In this document: one piece after another, positions 49,389-62,880 of the stretch
How the letters are laid out: every line of letters begins with the position of its first letter
Numbering within the stretch: the first letter of the stretch is position 1
NCBI GenBank assembly: GCA_964247055.1
Contig: OZ176055.1
Location: forward strand, 5,642,001 to 5,706,000
Length of the DNA stretch: 64,000 bases
Direction of reading: 5' to 3'
Source: Paragordius varius
Lineage: Eukaryota; Nematomorpha
Translations under genes and position numbers: made by a program
The notes under the pieces: model-generated
Databases searched by the model: none
Seen by the model: only the letters and a program-made list of their open reading frames with translations
What the model was told of the DNA's origin: nothing

Positions 49389-52300
49389 TCATCTAATTTT
49401 TATGGCATAAAAGCCAAATTAAATATAATATATTGTATTAAACAAAAAAACAAATTTTAATTTAAAACGAATTATCAAATCATACTTTCTTTCTTGAGCT
49501 AAAGAACGTAACAAACGATTTCCAGTAAAAAAGAGTAGAGGCCCAAGTAAACTCATATATCTCAGCGTTGTAAACATATCCAATTTCAACCAAAACAAGA
49601 AGTAAAGCCCGAATATAGCTAATATAGCGAAAAAAATAATGTGAAAAAATTTTATTAACATATATAATTAATAAATTCGAAAAAAATTACCCGCTAAAGT
49701 CAAATGAAACAAGAGGGCCCAGGGTGACAAAATCATTTTGCCCAAATTAAATCCGGTTCTATTCCACTATGTAATGTGTAACATATAAACAAATTATAGT
49801 ATATGATTAATTAGGTTTAAACCAAATTTTATGCGATTAATTAATTTAAACAAAAGCGTTATATCTAAATCATTAAAAATTAGCAAAATGAAAAATATAG
49901 TTTTGATAAATTCAAATATTATGTATTTTGAAAACAATGATATTGAAATGAAAAAACTTGATTGTATGCTTATAAATAAATCATGTAGGCCGTTTTTATT
50001 AGTATAGAAATTTAAAAAATATAAAATTACCAATATTAGGAGTAGTAAAAATGGTAGAATCACAAGACCACAAAATATCAAACTGACAATTTTGGGTGGC
50101 CTAGCTTCGGGTGTCTTGAAAGTATGCTAAATATATCAAAATTAAGTGATTTCAAATAAAAATGATTTCAATAAAACAGTGTGACATCTTACATTCATCA
50201 AAGAATTCAATTAATTTCGCATTAAAATATTTAGTAATAAATAGGCTAAGATACAATATCCTTAATAAGTAAATTGCTAAACTATTGTGAAAAAAATTCT
50301 AAAATTAGAAGCTGGGACTAATTTTTTACAAATCAAAATAAACATTTCTTAGCCAAATTAACATTAACTTTAATATTTTAGAATCAAATAAATATATTAA
50401 ATAATAAAACATTTATAAAACAGTTATAAAATATGAGATTTCTAAACTTATTTTAGGTTGTTACCTTTATTTCTGGTTTTGGTTCATATTGCTTCTCCTT
50501 TTCAGCAAAATATTTACCAGATGTGGTGGCAGTTGAACCAACAGGGAATTCGCATTGTACATCCGCTAAATGCCAATCGATTGAATTAGATATGGCGGAA
50601 TCACCAATCACCAAATGTAAGGCGTAAGCACCTGTGCTCAACAATTTACCTGTTTTGCTGTCAGTTTTCTATGGCAAAATGGTTGAATATAAAAATTATA
50701 AATCTATTTATTATTTAAATACTAAACTATATTTAAAGTCGTCCCATTGTAGTATCTTTTTAATCGATAAAATAAAATATTTAAAAAAAATAAAAAGATG
50801 TACCGCTAGTTTACGAGAAATTATTATTAAATAAAATATTTGTTCTCGTAGACACTATTATTAATTGGCATGCCAATTCATTATAATCTCTAAAAAAATG
50901 GAGAAAATATTGAATATTAACTACAAAATCAATCGGTTTATTATAATAAAATTCTTTCTTACAATATCAAAAGTCCAAATTTTGTGATCAGTCGATTTTT
51001 TGGCTTCGGCATAAAACGTAACTTCCCCTTGTTGATTGGTGCTGCTGGAAAATGTATTAGGGAGATTGGGCTTAAAAATAAGTGCAATTTGTTGGGCATT
51101 TATGTCCTTGTTTGGATCGGCTTGTGAAACGATGCGAAACGACAAACTCATCTCTTTGTCAGGTAGTATGTTAATTTTGTTGGCTAATTTGGTGTAAGAG
51201 TTTGTATCCAAACTAAACATAAATTATATATAAAGGATGCGCATTAATCATAGTGTGAATGAAAAAAGTATGCGACAATAATAAATGGTAATTCCAAAAT
51301 GTACCTCAGAAAAAAAAGATTTTGGTTGCATTTAAATTAGTTAATTTATTAATGGGCATGATGCTTAAGTAGATAAATTTAAAACAGTTTATATAGTTTA
51401 TTAATAAATTTTTTAAATTACGGTCTAAATAATATTTGATTTCATGTCAAAATTGTGGATAGCACCTAAACTAAACATATCTAATATTGAAAAACTTACG
51501 CGTGTTTTTCATTGTTAACCATAATCACAGCATCACTAATGGATATTTTGGTTGTCAACTTTAATGTAATACTCCGAAGCGTTTCCAAACCAGATTTGGA
51601 TGGTACCGTCAATCCTAAATAAATCACACAGTTTATGTTACAAATTCATCTTTATTTTAAATTTTTTTTAAACCTACTATTGACTGTTAAATTTTTTGTG
51701 AAAAAGTTGAATGAAAAAAAAATATTGAAAAAAACCAAAATATTTTTTCCCAGCCATAGGTGGTTCTATCAATTCGGCCCAAACCTCGTAAGTTTGCCCA
51801 GGTTGAAATATATTGGCTTTATAAGCATTGAATTGGTATTGGGTGCTAAAAAAAATTAATTAACCATATTTAAAGAAGAATTCTGATAACTGTTTTTATG
51901 AAAATTTGAATATGTTGTTAATGTGGCAAATTCGAAAATATTTTAATAACCAATATTGTCAATACACATATAAAAGCTAAAGAGCAAATATTGACGAATG
52001 GCCTCAAAAGCGCACATATAGACTATATGTATGATATAAGGTCAAATTATATGCGAAGATAATAGGTTATAAATAGGTAACTAAGTATGGCAATATAAAA
52101 ATACGGAGGTTGAAATAAATAAATATTTAATACTTTTTGGTGTTGGGTACCATTTCCCATGATCCTGTTGCCGTTTTGATATTGTCGTCTCCATCCTATG
52201 TAATATATAATTAATTTAATTCAAAACTGAAATTCGTAGCTATTTATAATTTTATTTTTTTACATATACCTTGTATTTCAGAACGGGTTTCAAAACCATT

Positions 52301-53589
52301 TTTTCATCCGTGACCAAAGGTTTATCCAACAAATTAGTAAAGGTTGCAATCAAATAAGGCGATTGAGGGCTAAGATCGGATATGCCATATATGCGTGAAA
52401 TGATAGGAACCCCAGGCTAATTAAAATGTGTTGTAGAAATTTAACACTCAGAAAAAAATTAGTAACGGTAAAAAGGGTCAATTATATACATGACATAGAT
52501 ACCTTGTAATCCGCAAGCGATTTGATAGCTTGGTAAAGGGATGCGGCATTTTTTGGATTGGTTTGATGTTTTGAAGTCAAAAGATAATTGCTTAATAAGA
52601 GGACTTGTTCCTAACATTTAAAAATAATAAATTAAGAATGACCAAAAGTTATTTAACGTAAAATTTTAACCATAAAAATTTTTGGTATTTCATAAATTGT
52701 ACTTCGTTTAAAATGTCTGGTAGTAGTTTTCCAAATTTGGCCAATGTATCGATAACTAATCCATTAAAAGCCACACCATTATTCCACTAATAATTGTAAA
52801 TATAATTTTATATAAAGTGATTGGCAAAATGTTTATCAAATTAATTTCCAAAATTTCAACTTGCAATTGTTGATTAGCTATTGAGGCTCTGCTTAGTAAT
52901 GTGGCAATGTGCGTTTTTGCAGTCTCCAACTTACGAACACTTGGATTTTCATAGGCAAAGCGCAAGTAAAAGGCTAAACTATAAACAAAATACATGAATA
53001 TATGGCAAAATATTTAAAAAAATAGAATTAATATAAAAAAGTTACTTCCTAATAGATGCATCTCGGCTAATAATTTCCACCATTTTGTCATTAATAGTTT
53101 GAGTTTCCACCGTTTTCTGAGGTCTAAATCGTTTAACGATTTCTTGTATTTGATATAATTTTTCGCACGTGGTTTGTGAATCAAATTGTGAAGCCAAATT
53201 TTCGATGTCTTTAATTTCGAACTATAAAAATTTTAAATAATTTTAAATAGACTAACCTGGCATGACGCAAAGGCCTTCTTGATTATGGAAAGAAAATACA
53301 TGTTTGATAAGGAATTCGTTTCTGGGTTGACTAAACTTCGTATTTTATCGCATGTTTCCTAAAAATAAAATATAAATATTACTTTAGGGATCGCTTCATT
53401 TAAAACATTTAGTCCGTCTATTGCATAAGCTATATCGGATAAATCTGAATCTTTTTTCTCAAGAGATTTGTGAAATGCTGCGGATATACTTTTGACATCA
53501 GATTCAGTAAAAGGTTGATTTAAAGAAGTTGATAATGAAATTAAGACATTGCAAAGAACTATGAAAGAAAACCACGTTTTATGAAACAT
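49389..53589 (-). CDS. RPN2: Oligosaccharyltransferase subunit ribophorin II
   Basis: This is a subunit of the oligosaccharyltransferase complex in the endoplasmic reticulum membrane, which transfers glycan to Asn of nascent proteins. Sixteen minus-strand exons (53589-53383, 53358-53257, 53221-53046, 52978-52861, 52786-52703, 52610-52503, 52416-52270, 52195-52134, 51845-51736, 51614-51500, 51212-50963, 50668-50465, 50126-50031, 49766-49691, 49618-49486, 49392-49389) join in frame to 663 residues; the human protein has 631. It begins with a signal peptide ([19 protein letters not shown]). Family landmarks are [51 protein letters not shown], three C-terminal membrane segments, and [16 protein letters not shown] followed by [13 protein letters not shown]. 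The final exon is only 4 coding nt (completing Lys plus TGA); without that splice the frame would run on to 49419 with an unconserved tail. The AATAAA signal is 2 nt after the TGA. Confidence 0.95.
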
Positions 53590-56500
53590 TTTCAGTTCAA
53601 AAAATGTGTATGTATGGGTGACGTGTTGCAATGGGCTGTGAAAAGGTAATCAGGGATATTTATTCGAAAAATAAAGTTATTGATTAAATTTACTTGACAA
53701 AGAAAATGTTTTTTTATAAATTAAATATTCTTGATGCTTTATTAGAAGGCCTTTATCTAGTAATTCAAATTTTATTGTCATATATATATATATATATATA
53801 TATATTCTTATCTGTGCCTACGGCCAAAATTCGGAACCAATAAATTATAATTATTATTTTAATTGGATTCCCACATTACTATTAGATTCAAATGTTATTT
53901 GGAGTTTTTAAGAAATTAAATGATAGAATAATTGAAAAGCACTAATATAAATTCAATATAATAAGAAAACATTTGAAAATAAAGAAAATCCCAAAGCCCT
54001 AAATTTATGATAAAATATTTAAAGCTATGAATAAATATAAATATCAAAATTTTTCTGTTATATAATTACTTCATGACCTTCATTATCCTAAAGCAATTCG
54101 AAATTTGGTTTATTAAAAAGTATAAAAGATATTAGGCTGATTCAAATAAATATGATTTATTTAGGGTGGGGTACAAAAAAGTCGCACTTGACTTGTAAGT
54201 CAACCGTAGCAATTTGAGCAAGTTTACTTAAGCCAGCAAATTTATACTTGAAAATGGGTGTTAAAAAACACTTAAGTTAAGGCTTTTGTTTATGAATGTA
54301 ACATTTTGTTGCCGCCCAATTTGAATTTGACGGATATTATTTTTTGAATTATCAGCCAAAAATATGAAATAAGGCACAAAAAGATGAACAATCAATACAA
54401 TATGCATTTATTAAAGTTTTTCAAACTCAGTGGCACGTATCCTTTTTAATATTTGAGATTTCTCTAAGTATTGAGCCCAATATTTGTAAAATGATTAAAC
54501 CATTCGCCCTTATAACACTCTCATTATTTTACCACACTACTCATTCTGTTAGGACTCCATTTGCAATTATAATGGGAAGATGTTACACAATATAACATAT
54601 TATAATTCTTAATTGATTATCAACATTGCATTTGAAATAAATTTATGATTAAATAAATTTTTTACATGTTTTTATAGTGAAGTAGCCTTTGGCGTTTATT
54701 ACACTGTGCAAAAAAATTTGGGGTCAATTTTCTGGACCTTACATTTTTAATATTTTTTAGTTCCTTATAGTGTTGTGATCAGACCTGTATAAAAAAATTT
54801 TACTTATCGAGTTCGTTTTCGAGATATGGGACTTTTTCCAAATTTGGATATTTCAAAAATTTCGTTTGTAAATATTTTTCTTTAGGTAAACAAATATGTG
54901 GCTTATAAAAATATTTTTATAAAAGATTACAAATTTATCTTCAAAATAAAAAAAAATTAACTCAAAATATCCAATACTTTTTATTGTAAGGGGAGAAACC
55001 GTCTAAAAATGGATAAGTTAACATTTTTTGACACATACATTTTTTATGATCATATTAAATAAAAACAAACTCATTTGATGTTTTTGGATGTTAATAATGA
55101 TTGTTTAAATATTTTTGTAAAACGGAGATTTGAAAATTTTAAAAACAAAATAAATAATTAATTATTTATTGAGATATTTTCGTGAATTTAATTTTTTGCG
55201 AGTTCACGGAATAAATAAATTTAGCATTTTATTGTATACATTGTTCTAAACATTAGCAGAGTTTTTCTAAAAATTTATCGACCCAATTTGAATAAGAAAT
55301 TAGCCAAAAATTATTAAAAGAGTTTATAGCATTAACAAAGGGTTTAAATCCTCATAAAAGCTAAATCATATATATAAATAGTATTCAAAATAATTTTATC
55401 CATATTTTTAAATCTGTAAGTGTGCCCTACACCGCACTTGCCAAATCTTCAAGTTTTATTTGATGATCTGATTTTTCATCACTTCTGAATCAAGTTTTCT
55501 TGCCTAACTTTTTCACATGAAAGCAAACTATGAAAACTTGCAAGTCAAAAAAATTCAGCTACAAAATATTTTTTAAAATATAAAAATCTTGAAATAATCC
55601 TCATATCAAATTTTTCGCCACCCTTTTTTTCTTTTACCTTTCACTTTTTGTTCTAGTGACATATTTAGTTAGTTTTATAGCCCAGTGCTCAATTTTATTA
55701 ATAAAATAATGTTTTAAAAGTTATTTTACTAAAAAATTAATTTATCTAACATTGTTCTCATGTATTGGATAAAGCTTATATTTTTACAGTTTTAAACTTC
55801 TAGATAAAATTACGACAGCCTCAAAACACGATTGAAACGAATACTGATATTTAAAATAAAATATATTAAATTAATGCTGGTAAAATGCAGCCTGAAATCC
55901 TTTTAAAGTTTTATATTTTCTAATTATATACATTTATTTGCCTCATTAGCTATTGAATTTATAGATAAAAATGTAAAAGGGTTGAGGTGAGGATTTTTTT
56001 TACAATTGTATAAAAAAAATTGTGTAATGCGCTTAATGGCTAAAGAAAGCATATTAAATTTGGCTAAATACCCTAAAAAATTTTTAAGATATTAAATTTC
56101 ATATCTCTCTCGGATGTAAAATTGCTTCAAAGAGTCATGGAGTTTTAATCGCTAATACAATAGGCTAAATCTCTATAATTGTTATAAATGTATATATTAA
56201 CTCTAATAAGCTTTGAGGTTCCATTTTTCATGCAAAAATTTGCTTTTTTTATTTACTTGTTTAGTTCAATCATGTTTTGGACTTATCCCATTTTTAGGCT
56301 TTAGTCGACAAATATAAAAATATAAGTTTTTTTATCTTCAGGTCAATAATGTTTGATAAAAGTTTTAACTAAAATAACTTTCGAAGCAGTAATTTATTTA
56401 CAAGATTGATCTCTATAGAAAACTACCCCAATATGTCACCGCAATTTATTTTTTATAATTAAAGTTACACGGCCTTGTTAAAATTGACTTTGATATCATA

Positions 56501-56902
56501 TACATCCGTTTAAAAAATTTAAACTATCTATTCTCTTTTAACCGACTGTTATTTTCAATTTTTGTTCTAGTGATAAAAATCTAGATAAATAATATTACAA
56601 TTTAAAAATAATAAAAATATTTTGAATTGATTTTGACAGCAATTTTTAATAACATAATTTCAAAACTAACTGTTTGTTTAGCACTTCATGACCTTTTAGA
56701 GTTATACCAGAAAGTCTTTTAAAATTCAAATATCTTATATAATATTTTTAGCTTTGAGCCAATTTTAAAATATGCTTTCGTAGCCTTGCAGAAAATCCCT
56801 ATACGGACAAATATAATATAACTAATAAAAATTAACCGTAGATTGGTTTTTTATTTATAGCACTTTTTTTTAACTTTTAACTTTTACATTTTTTTATATT
56901 TA
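53590..56902. other. Intergenic stretch
   Basis: No gene is seen. An (AT)n run lies at about 53779-53806. A degraded copy of the AACACTCCATTACC-type repeat lies at about 55860-56450 (AAAATAACTTTCGAAGCAGT, then TTTATTTACA). Confidence 0.45.
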
Positions 56903-57436
56903 CACTCCGATTTAGATTGAGGCTAAATACCCCAGACTAAGTTGATATTTATAAAAAACTACTAAAAGAAACGGTGCCAATTGAATTTTATGATACTATC
57001 TTAATAAAAATTATATACATAAGCCGAAATATCTAAATAAAAATTAGTTAAAAAAGATCCATATCGGTGCCATTTTTATATTACAATATTTTTGCATAAT
57101 ATAGTGTTAATTTAATTCTAAAGCTAAAATTAAAGCTATTTTTTTATTAAAATTAAATCTAACATTGATAGAAACAAAAGTGGTTTATTTTTTATTATTA
57201 AATTTAGATAATGCACATATGTCATGTTGACTATTTTTTTACCTTTGAGTTTTACCTTAAAATCAGTAATATCAACTATTTTTAAACGAATTTTTATTTT
57301 ATTTTGGTCCTTTAATGTTATATAAGTGCAAAATTTTGCCATGATTTCGATTACTTCCAGATTTTATAAAGTATTTTAGGCCTGGGGTATCCACCCAATT
57401 TGAATCGAAAGACTGAAATGATTATGTATCCAAATA
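56903..57436 (-). mobile_element. TTAA-type MITE
   Basis: A minus-strand copy of the family. One end carries CACTCCGATTTAGATTGAGG and TAAATACCCCAGACTAAG, the other ends in GTATCCAAATA before TTAA (57437-57440). Internal blocks (AAACGGTGCC, CTCCCA-type region) match other copies. It is diverged. Confidence 0.78.
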
Positions 57437-57440
57437 TTAA

Positions 57441-58078
57441 ATTAAGCGTCATACTATTTTTATCCTATTTTTATTATGTTTAAATAACACATTATTCGCA
57501 TGGTTATTTTTATAAGCGGTCACAGTACAGCTGTATCGAAAATATCAGTTGATGCCCTATATATAATCAATCTTAATTTATCCTTTAGCTTAAATTCTTC
57601 TAAATTAAATTAGTAAACCTATATTCCAAACATATTTTTGCTCCACATTTCTTTAAATGCAAAATGGCCCTGATATTCTACATATAGTGATATTTTTTTC
57701 ATATTGGCCGAATTTAATGAAACAGACACACTGTAGCTTTTGTCACACTTCTGTAGTCATTTCGCATATGATCTAAAATAAAATCGATATGATGGATTCT
57801 GTTTTTTCACAGAGATGTGAATTTAGATTGCCCAACCTTATATCAAATTTACCATATATTTAAAAACAGTCTTTGTTTTTAAGCCCATAAAATTTGTGTT
57901 TCATAAACAAATTATTTAAACGACGTTGTACTACACATAAGATTTGTTTTAATAATATTGGCGGCATTCACTTTAAATAAAATTACAATATTGATCCCTT
58001 CGGGCTCTAATGAAATTACCATATTGGCATTATATTGATTAATAAAAAAACATAAAAATAATTGTGTATTTCATTTCT
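57441..58078. other. Upstream region of the antistasin-domain gene
   Basis: No exon or repeat boundary is recognised here. It should contain the promoter of the gene starting at 58079, but I cannot identify elements. Confidence 0.35.
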
Positions 58079-59513
58079 ATGGGTATCCTTAAATTTTTTT
58101 GGGTATTATTCTATTATAGTCTGATTCACCCTACATTTAGCCAAGATTTCTTGCAAAGAGGTAAACTATATAATATATAATATGTATGATTGGAAAAAAT
58201 GATTTAATATTTGAAAATTGAGTTTTAAACTTTAGGGTAGTTTGGGTTTGATATTTTTGGATGAATACGAGCTTTCATCCAAAAAATATTAAAAACATAA
58301 AATCTTACCTATATTTTTAACTTATCTTTATTTAGTAGTTCTATAACAAATTTTGATATTTTTAGCTGTAATAAAAACAGAAAACATTAGAGTTGGAACA
58401 ATTGGTGTTTGCATATTTTTTTCGGTAACATAATTTACTCAATCTGAAAGATGTTGCTAAAAAATTTAACACCCATATAAATGTATGTTTAAAAGGTTTA
58501 AAAATTTTTGCCCTCTTTAACTATTAGTGTTATTGTTAACATGCCCAAAACTGAAGTGTGACAAAGAATGTGCTTTGGGTTACATGAAAAACTGGCGTGG
58601 TTGCAAAACATGTCAATGTAAAGTTGACACGGAAGCTACAAATTGTAAGCCAAACTCAACTTCAATTAAACATGAATCATTATTTTTTTTGGCGAATTTA
58701 AGCCCTGTATAATATAATTTTGTTAATATGATCGGCAGATAATCAAAACTCACCGGCAAACACCCAATTTTATCAAGACAGAGCCTTAGTTTACAAAGAT
58801 GGAGAGGGGCGCCAGATAATCGAACAAAACGAGAAGACTTCGGATACTAATTTTCCACAACGGCAAATATATTTATATTAAATTGCAATAATAATTAATT
58901 TACATTTTTGGATTTAAAGTTGACTGGAAAGAAATCATATATATATTATTGAAAATATCGGTCGTAATTAATTTTTTTATGTGATGCAGCTGTTTTCTTA
59001 ATACACTTTTGCAAAAGTATCTAAAAAGTAAATTCTAAATATTTTTTTAATTCTAGAAGGATATCGCAAAAAACCACACTGACTCGATTCAATGAAGAGT
59101 ATGGTACGGGTTTTAAACCAGTGGTGATAAATAAGCAAAGAAAATTGGGAAACCGTCAAGGGTCATTAAGCGCTAGTTATGATAATTTGGATGATGAAGA
59201 TGATAATAGGCCACAAAATAAAAATAGACAAGACATTGATGGTAAGTAACGTTAATCTTATTTATGAATTTACTCGGTTCTAAATTACTTTGTAATCAAA
59301 ATTTGATTTTTGCAACGTGTAGATGATGTGGTAGATAAAAGAAAAAAATCTGATGGCGAAATTCCAAGAACTAATGGAAACGCACAAAACGATGGCGATG
59401 AAGGAAAAAATGATAATGATCGGGAAGAACCCAGTAATTCAGGAAGGCTGGCTCAAATCCGACCAGGAGTAATTTATGTCGATTTGACTAGAGGACGATC
59501 TAGCCATTATTAA
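58079..59513 (+). CDS. Secreted antistasin-domain protein with an acidic tail
   Basis: Exons are 58079-58160, 58366-58404, 58528-58644, 58739-58862, 59057-59241 and 59323-59513. Exon 1 encodes the signal peptide MGILKFFWVLFYYSLIHPTF. Exon 3 carries one antistasin-type module: C-P-K-L-K-C-D-K-E-C-A-L-G-Y-M-K-N, then W-R-G-C-K-T-C-Q-C, with the family's cysteine spacing and the conserved G-Y and G-C. Antistasin modules are known as serine-protease inhibitors in leeches and occur in many invertebrate secreted proteins; inhibition is inference here. The remaining two thirds are hydrophilic and probably disordered, rich in Asp, Asn, Arg and Gln (N-L-D-D-E-D-D-N-R), ending GVIYVDLTRGRSSHY. Most junctions are phase 1. 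The intron after 58862 must be phase 2, and no GT donor is available; a GC donor (CG|GCAAAT) fits. A poly(A) signal AATAAA lies at 59559-59564. Confidence 0.82.
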
Positions 59514-59564
59514 TGTGATAAACCATATAATCTGTCTAAATTATAAGAATTATCTAATAATAAA

Positions 59565-60238
59565 TATCTTTTTAACCAATGAAATGTATCTCTAAAAAAT
59601 AGCCTTAAAAAATAAAATGAAAAGATATTGTTAAATATATTCAAATATGAAGTTGACATATGTTAAAAATATTGAAATCCGTGTTTATGTAATGAATATG
59701 TTAGTGAATCATAAAATCAAAAAATGGCTGTCCAAAATGAAAATTAAAATGTCTTAACAGCTGGTTATCAGTTTTTTATCATAACTTTTAAAAATGAGTA
59801 GATTAGCAAAAAATATCATCTATTTACATAATATTAATAGGTGCGCAAAGTAATTAAACCAAATTGTTCCGATATATAATTTTATCTAAAAAGTTACGGG
59901 TTTTTATAAGTTTTAACATTTTAATACGGGAAAGTTTATGGTAAAAATATGCAATTTAGTTAAGTAATGACATAACATCATCCAGAAATAAATTTCGAAT
60001 ATATTTATTTTTAAAATAAAAATTTTAGTTTATATAGATATAGGGGTGTTTTAAAACTGGTTTTATATTTTATATGGCACGCGAAATTTTTATAAATAAA
60101 AAAGGAATGTGTAAAAGTTTCTAGAAAACGTGGAATCTAAACTATAATAACTTTATTCATTTGTAAATCCACCGCGAGCCACATGCCCCTATGTTCAGAC
60201 AGTCCCAACCTTACCCTTAAAAATAGAGGTTTTATTAA
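59565..60238. other. Non-coding stretch
   Basis: No exon or element end is recognised before the TTAA at 60235-60238 that begins the next MITE. Confidence 0.4.
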
Positions 60239-62231
60239 CACTTGGATACAACACATTCATTTCAATCCATCAATTTAAATTGAGGTCGTTAGCGAACCCA
60301 GGCCTGTTAAAATCAAAGATTTCAAAAATATGGAATAAATTAAAACCATTGCAAAAGTTTGTACTTAAATTACTTGATGCAACGAAATACAAAAAAGGTT
60401 TATTTAGAAAAGCTTGATATTATTTATTTATGGATAAATCTGAAGGTAAAAGTTTGTGAAATAACTATAAAAAATAAACCATTCTGTTTATCTCATTGTG
60501 ATTTCAAAAAGTAACTTAAAATTTAGTGTATTACTAGCGTAAATCTAGTGCTGCTACTCAGCCCAAGGAAGTCCTTCGGACTTCTGGGGAGCTATTTGAA
60601 AAAAGGGACACAATAAAATAATCCATATATGTGGATCATTTCAAAACATTATTTATTAGCTATAATCTCATAGGATTTTCTAAACGGCGCATTCATATTA
60701 ATATATTGTTTACTAATGTAAAGGCTCCAAATTGACAGCTAACGGAAAAAACCGCTATACTATAATTTTTACCTTTTTATGGGTATATTTAAAGCCTTTA
60801 TTGAACTCGTATGGCTTGTTTTTTGAAAATTAGCTCCAAAGCCACGCCATTTTTGTATGGCGTCTCAGTTTTAAACTGGTAGACCCCTACCCATAGGCCT
60901 ATATGAAAAAAAGCGCTAAGTTAAATTTTTTGCCTTTATAGGAAAATATTCGGATATCATCTTTGAGACCATCGGCTCATGGGTTTTTCGAAAAAATACC
61001 TCAACACTAAATAATCGTTATATGATGGCGTATTTTCAGGGCATAAAGGCCCCAAATTAACGGCTAATAAAAAAAGCCTAACCTTAATTTTTACCTAGTT
61101 ATGGGTAATATTTCGAATTTTAAATAGGCTCATATGGCATAAGTTTCAAATTATTTCCAAAACAACGCAATTTCTATATAGTGGCACAGTTTTTGGCGGG
61201 CAGCCTTTTACCCAGAGGCAGGTAGAAAGCGTCGGGCAAAATTTTTGTCTAATAGGGGGAATCTGGAATTATAATGTCCATATGCTCCTATAAGTTCTTG
61301 GAAATATGGCTTCAAAGCAAAAAATGGCGTCGATTTCAGGGCGTAAAACTTTTCTTAGCGACTCATTGAAATAACCCCCTATACTAGAATATTTGTTTTT
61401 TAAGGGCTAATAAAAATTTTAAGCCCATATTTAACTCACATAGTCTCATAAGTTTTGGCTCAAAGGCATGCTGTACCGATATAGTTACGCATTTTTACGC
61501 GGGAGCCCCCTGCCCAGAGCCAATTTAACCGCTAATTTGAAAAATCCGCGAGACTTTAATTTTTGCCTTTTAACAAGAAATACCTGGAATCCTTATTGTA
61601 TTTTTACGGTCTCATACCTTGGGCGAAAAATAGACTCAAAAAATTATTTTTGTGGACTTGATTTTTTTAAAAAATGGCATTTTATAGGGGAAGCGGGTAA
61701 AAAGAGGGCCTAAATTAAAAAAGCGAGCCGACTATGTTCGGCGCAATCAAAATAAGTAAAAAGCATATTTGAAATTGAATGGTCCAACACGTTCTCCGGA
61801 AAATTGTCTCAAAGATACGATTGTGGACTTATGTTTTCAAAAAAAAACGTTTTTTACACGTGATGGGCCCGAACTGGGGGCCTAATTCAAAAAAAGGGCG
61901 AAGCTATTGTCGGGGCATTCATTAATGATTATTTTTTCGACATTTGGAGAATGGGTCTACCGGTTTTCCGGAAACAGATCACAAAGCCAGCATTTTCCAT
62001 TTTTATAAATATATAGATTAAAGACGAAATTTTGTGAAAATGTTGCAAAACAAAAATGGAAGTGGTTTTCTATGAAACTTTTTTTCAAAACTAAATTTTA
62101 TTTAGAGATTGTGGTTTAATTTATATTATTATTAGAATAGAAGCATAAATTTAAATTAAAACCGCCATTTTCAGTAGTTTTTTAATAATAACATTTTTTT
62201 GGTCTGGGTTCACTAGTTACCCCCAATTTAA
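60239..62231 (+). mobile_element. TTAA-type MITE split by a Helitron
   Basis: The left part (60239-60533) begins CACTTGGATACAACACATTC after TTAA. The right part (62018 to about 62231) resumes with the family's GACGAAATTTTGTGAAAATG and AACCGCCATTTTCAGTAG blocks and a degraded right end. The Helitron at 60534-62017 separates them. Confidence 0.8.
60534..62017 (-). mobile_element. Non-autonomous Helitron, copy 2
   Basis: On the minus strand it starts TCTATATATTTATAAAAATG after an A and ends CTAG before a T, exactly like the copy at 12416. The same two hairpins lie near its 3' end (GAAGTCC/GGACTTC around 60572-60588, and GCAGC/GCTGC around 60550). It is about 450 nt longer than copy 1 and includes internal sub-repeats of GGCGTCTCAGTTTT- or GGCCCCAAATTAACGGC-type near 60850-61080. 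No Rep/helicase coding is seen; the 81-codon frame at 61468-61713 is not supported. Confidence 0.9.
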
Positions 62232-62690
62232 TATTCCAGGTTGACGCTCTCTGGGTAATTTTCCGGCATATATGGGTGAGTCCAAGGTTAGATCTTTAAA
62301 ATGAATATTGTTTCATCCATGAATGGCAAAGCCCTTGTGTTTGAATTGATTAGTAAATTTTTGAAAAACATATAAGACCAACTCAGATATATCAGTATTA
62401 ACCCGAATAATGTCAAGCATGGACTTTAAAATCAGAGCGTCATTGAAAAATTTTTTGAAATTTTTTAGGTACATCTATAAATAATAACTATCTACATTTT
62501 CCTATATGAATGCACTAACCATGCGTGTGTCACTATTCTAAAAACTTATTTCAAAAATAATCGTTTCGACTAAGTTGCAACGACGAGTAACAGGTAGATA
62601 CTCATTTAAAAAATGTCAATGGCAACGATCAGAATTAAAAATAACAAAACCAAAAAAAAACAAAATAATTTCCCAGAATATTGTTTATCC

Positions 62691-62872
62691 CAGGAGTGTC
62701 CAACACAAATTTCTACCCGTGCTGCTTTGATATTTTTTTTATTAATTTTAAGCTGATTTTGGATGATATAGTTTCTGGATAATATAATTTTGATTGAGTC
62801 CACAATTTTTTATGTTTAAACAATTTTTTAGAGCACCTTTGCACACCAAACAAAGCGTGTTGGACGTCCATG
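62691..62872. mobile_element. 182-bp hAT-type MITE with perfect target duplication
   Basis: The left end is CAGGAGTGTCCAACACA and the right end read inverted is CATGGACGTCCAACACGC. It is flanked by identical octamers gtttatcc at 62683-62690 and 62873-62880. The exact 8-bp duplication marks a relatively recent hAT-type insertion. No coding capacity. Confidence 0.88.
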
Positions 62873-62880
62873 GTTTATCC

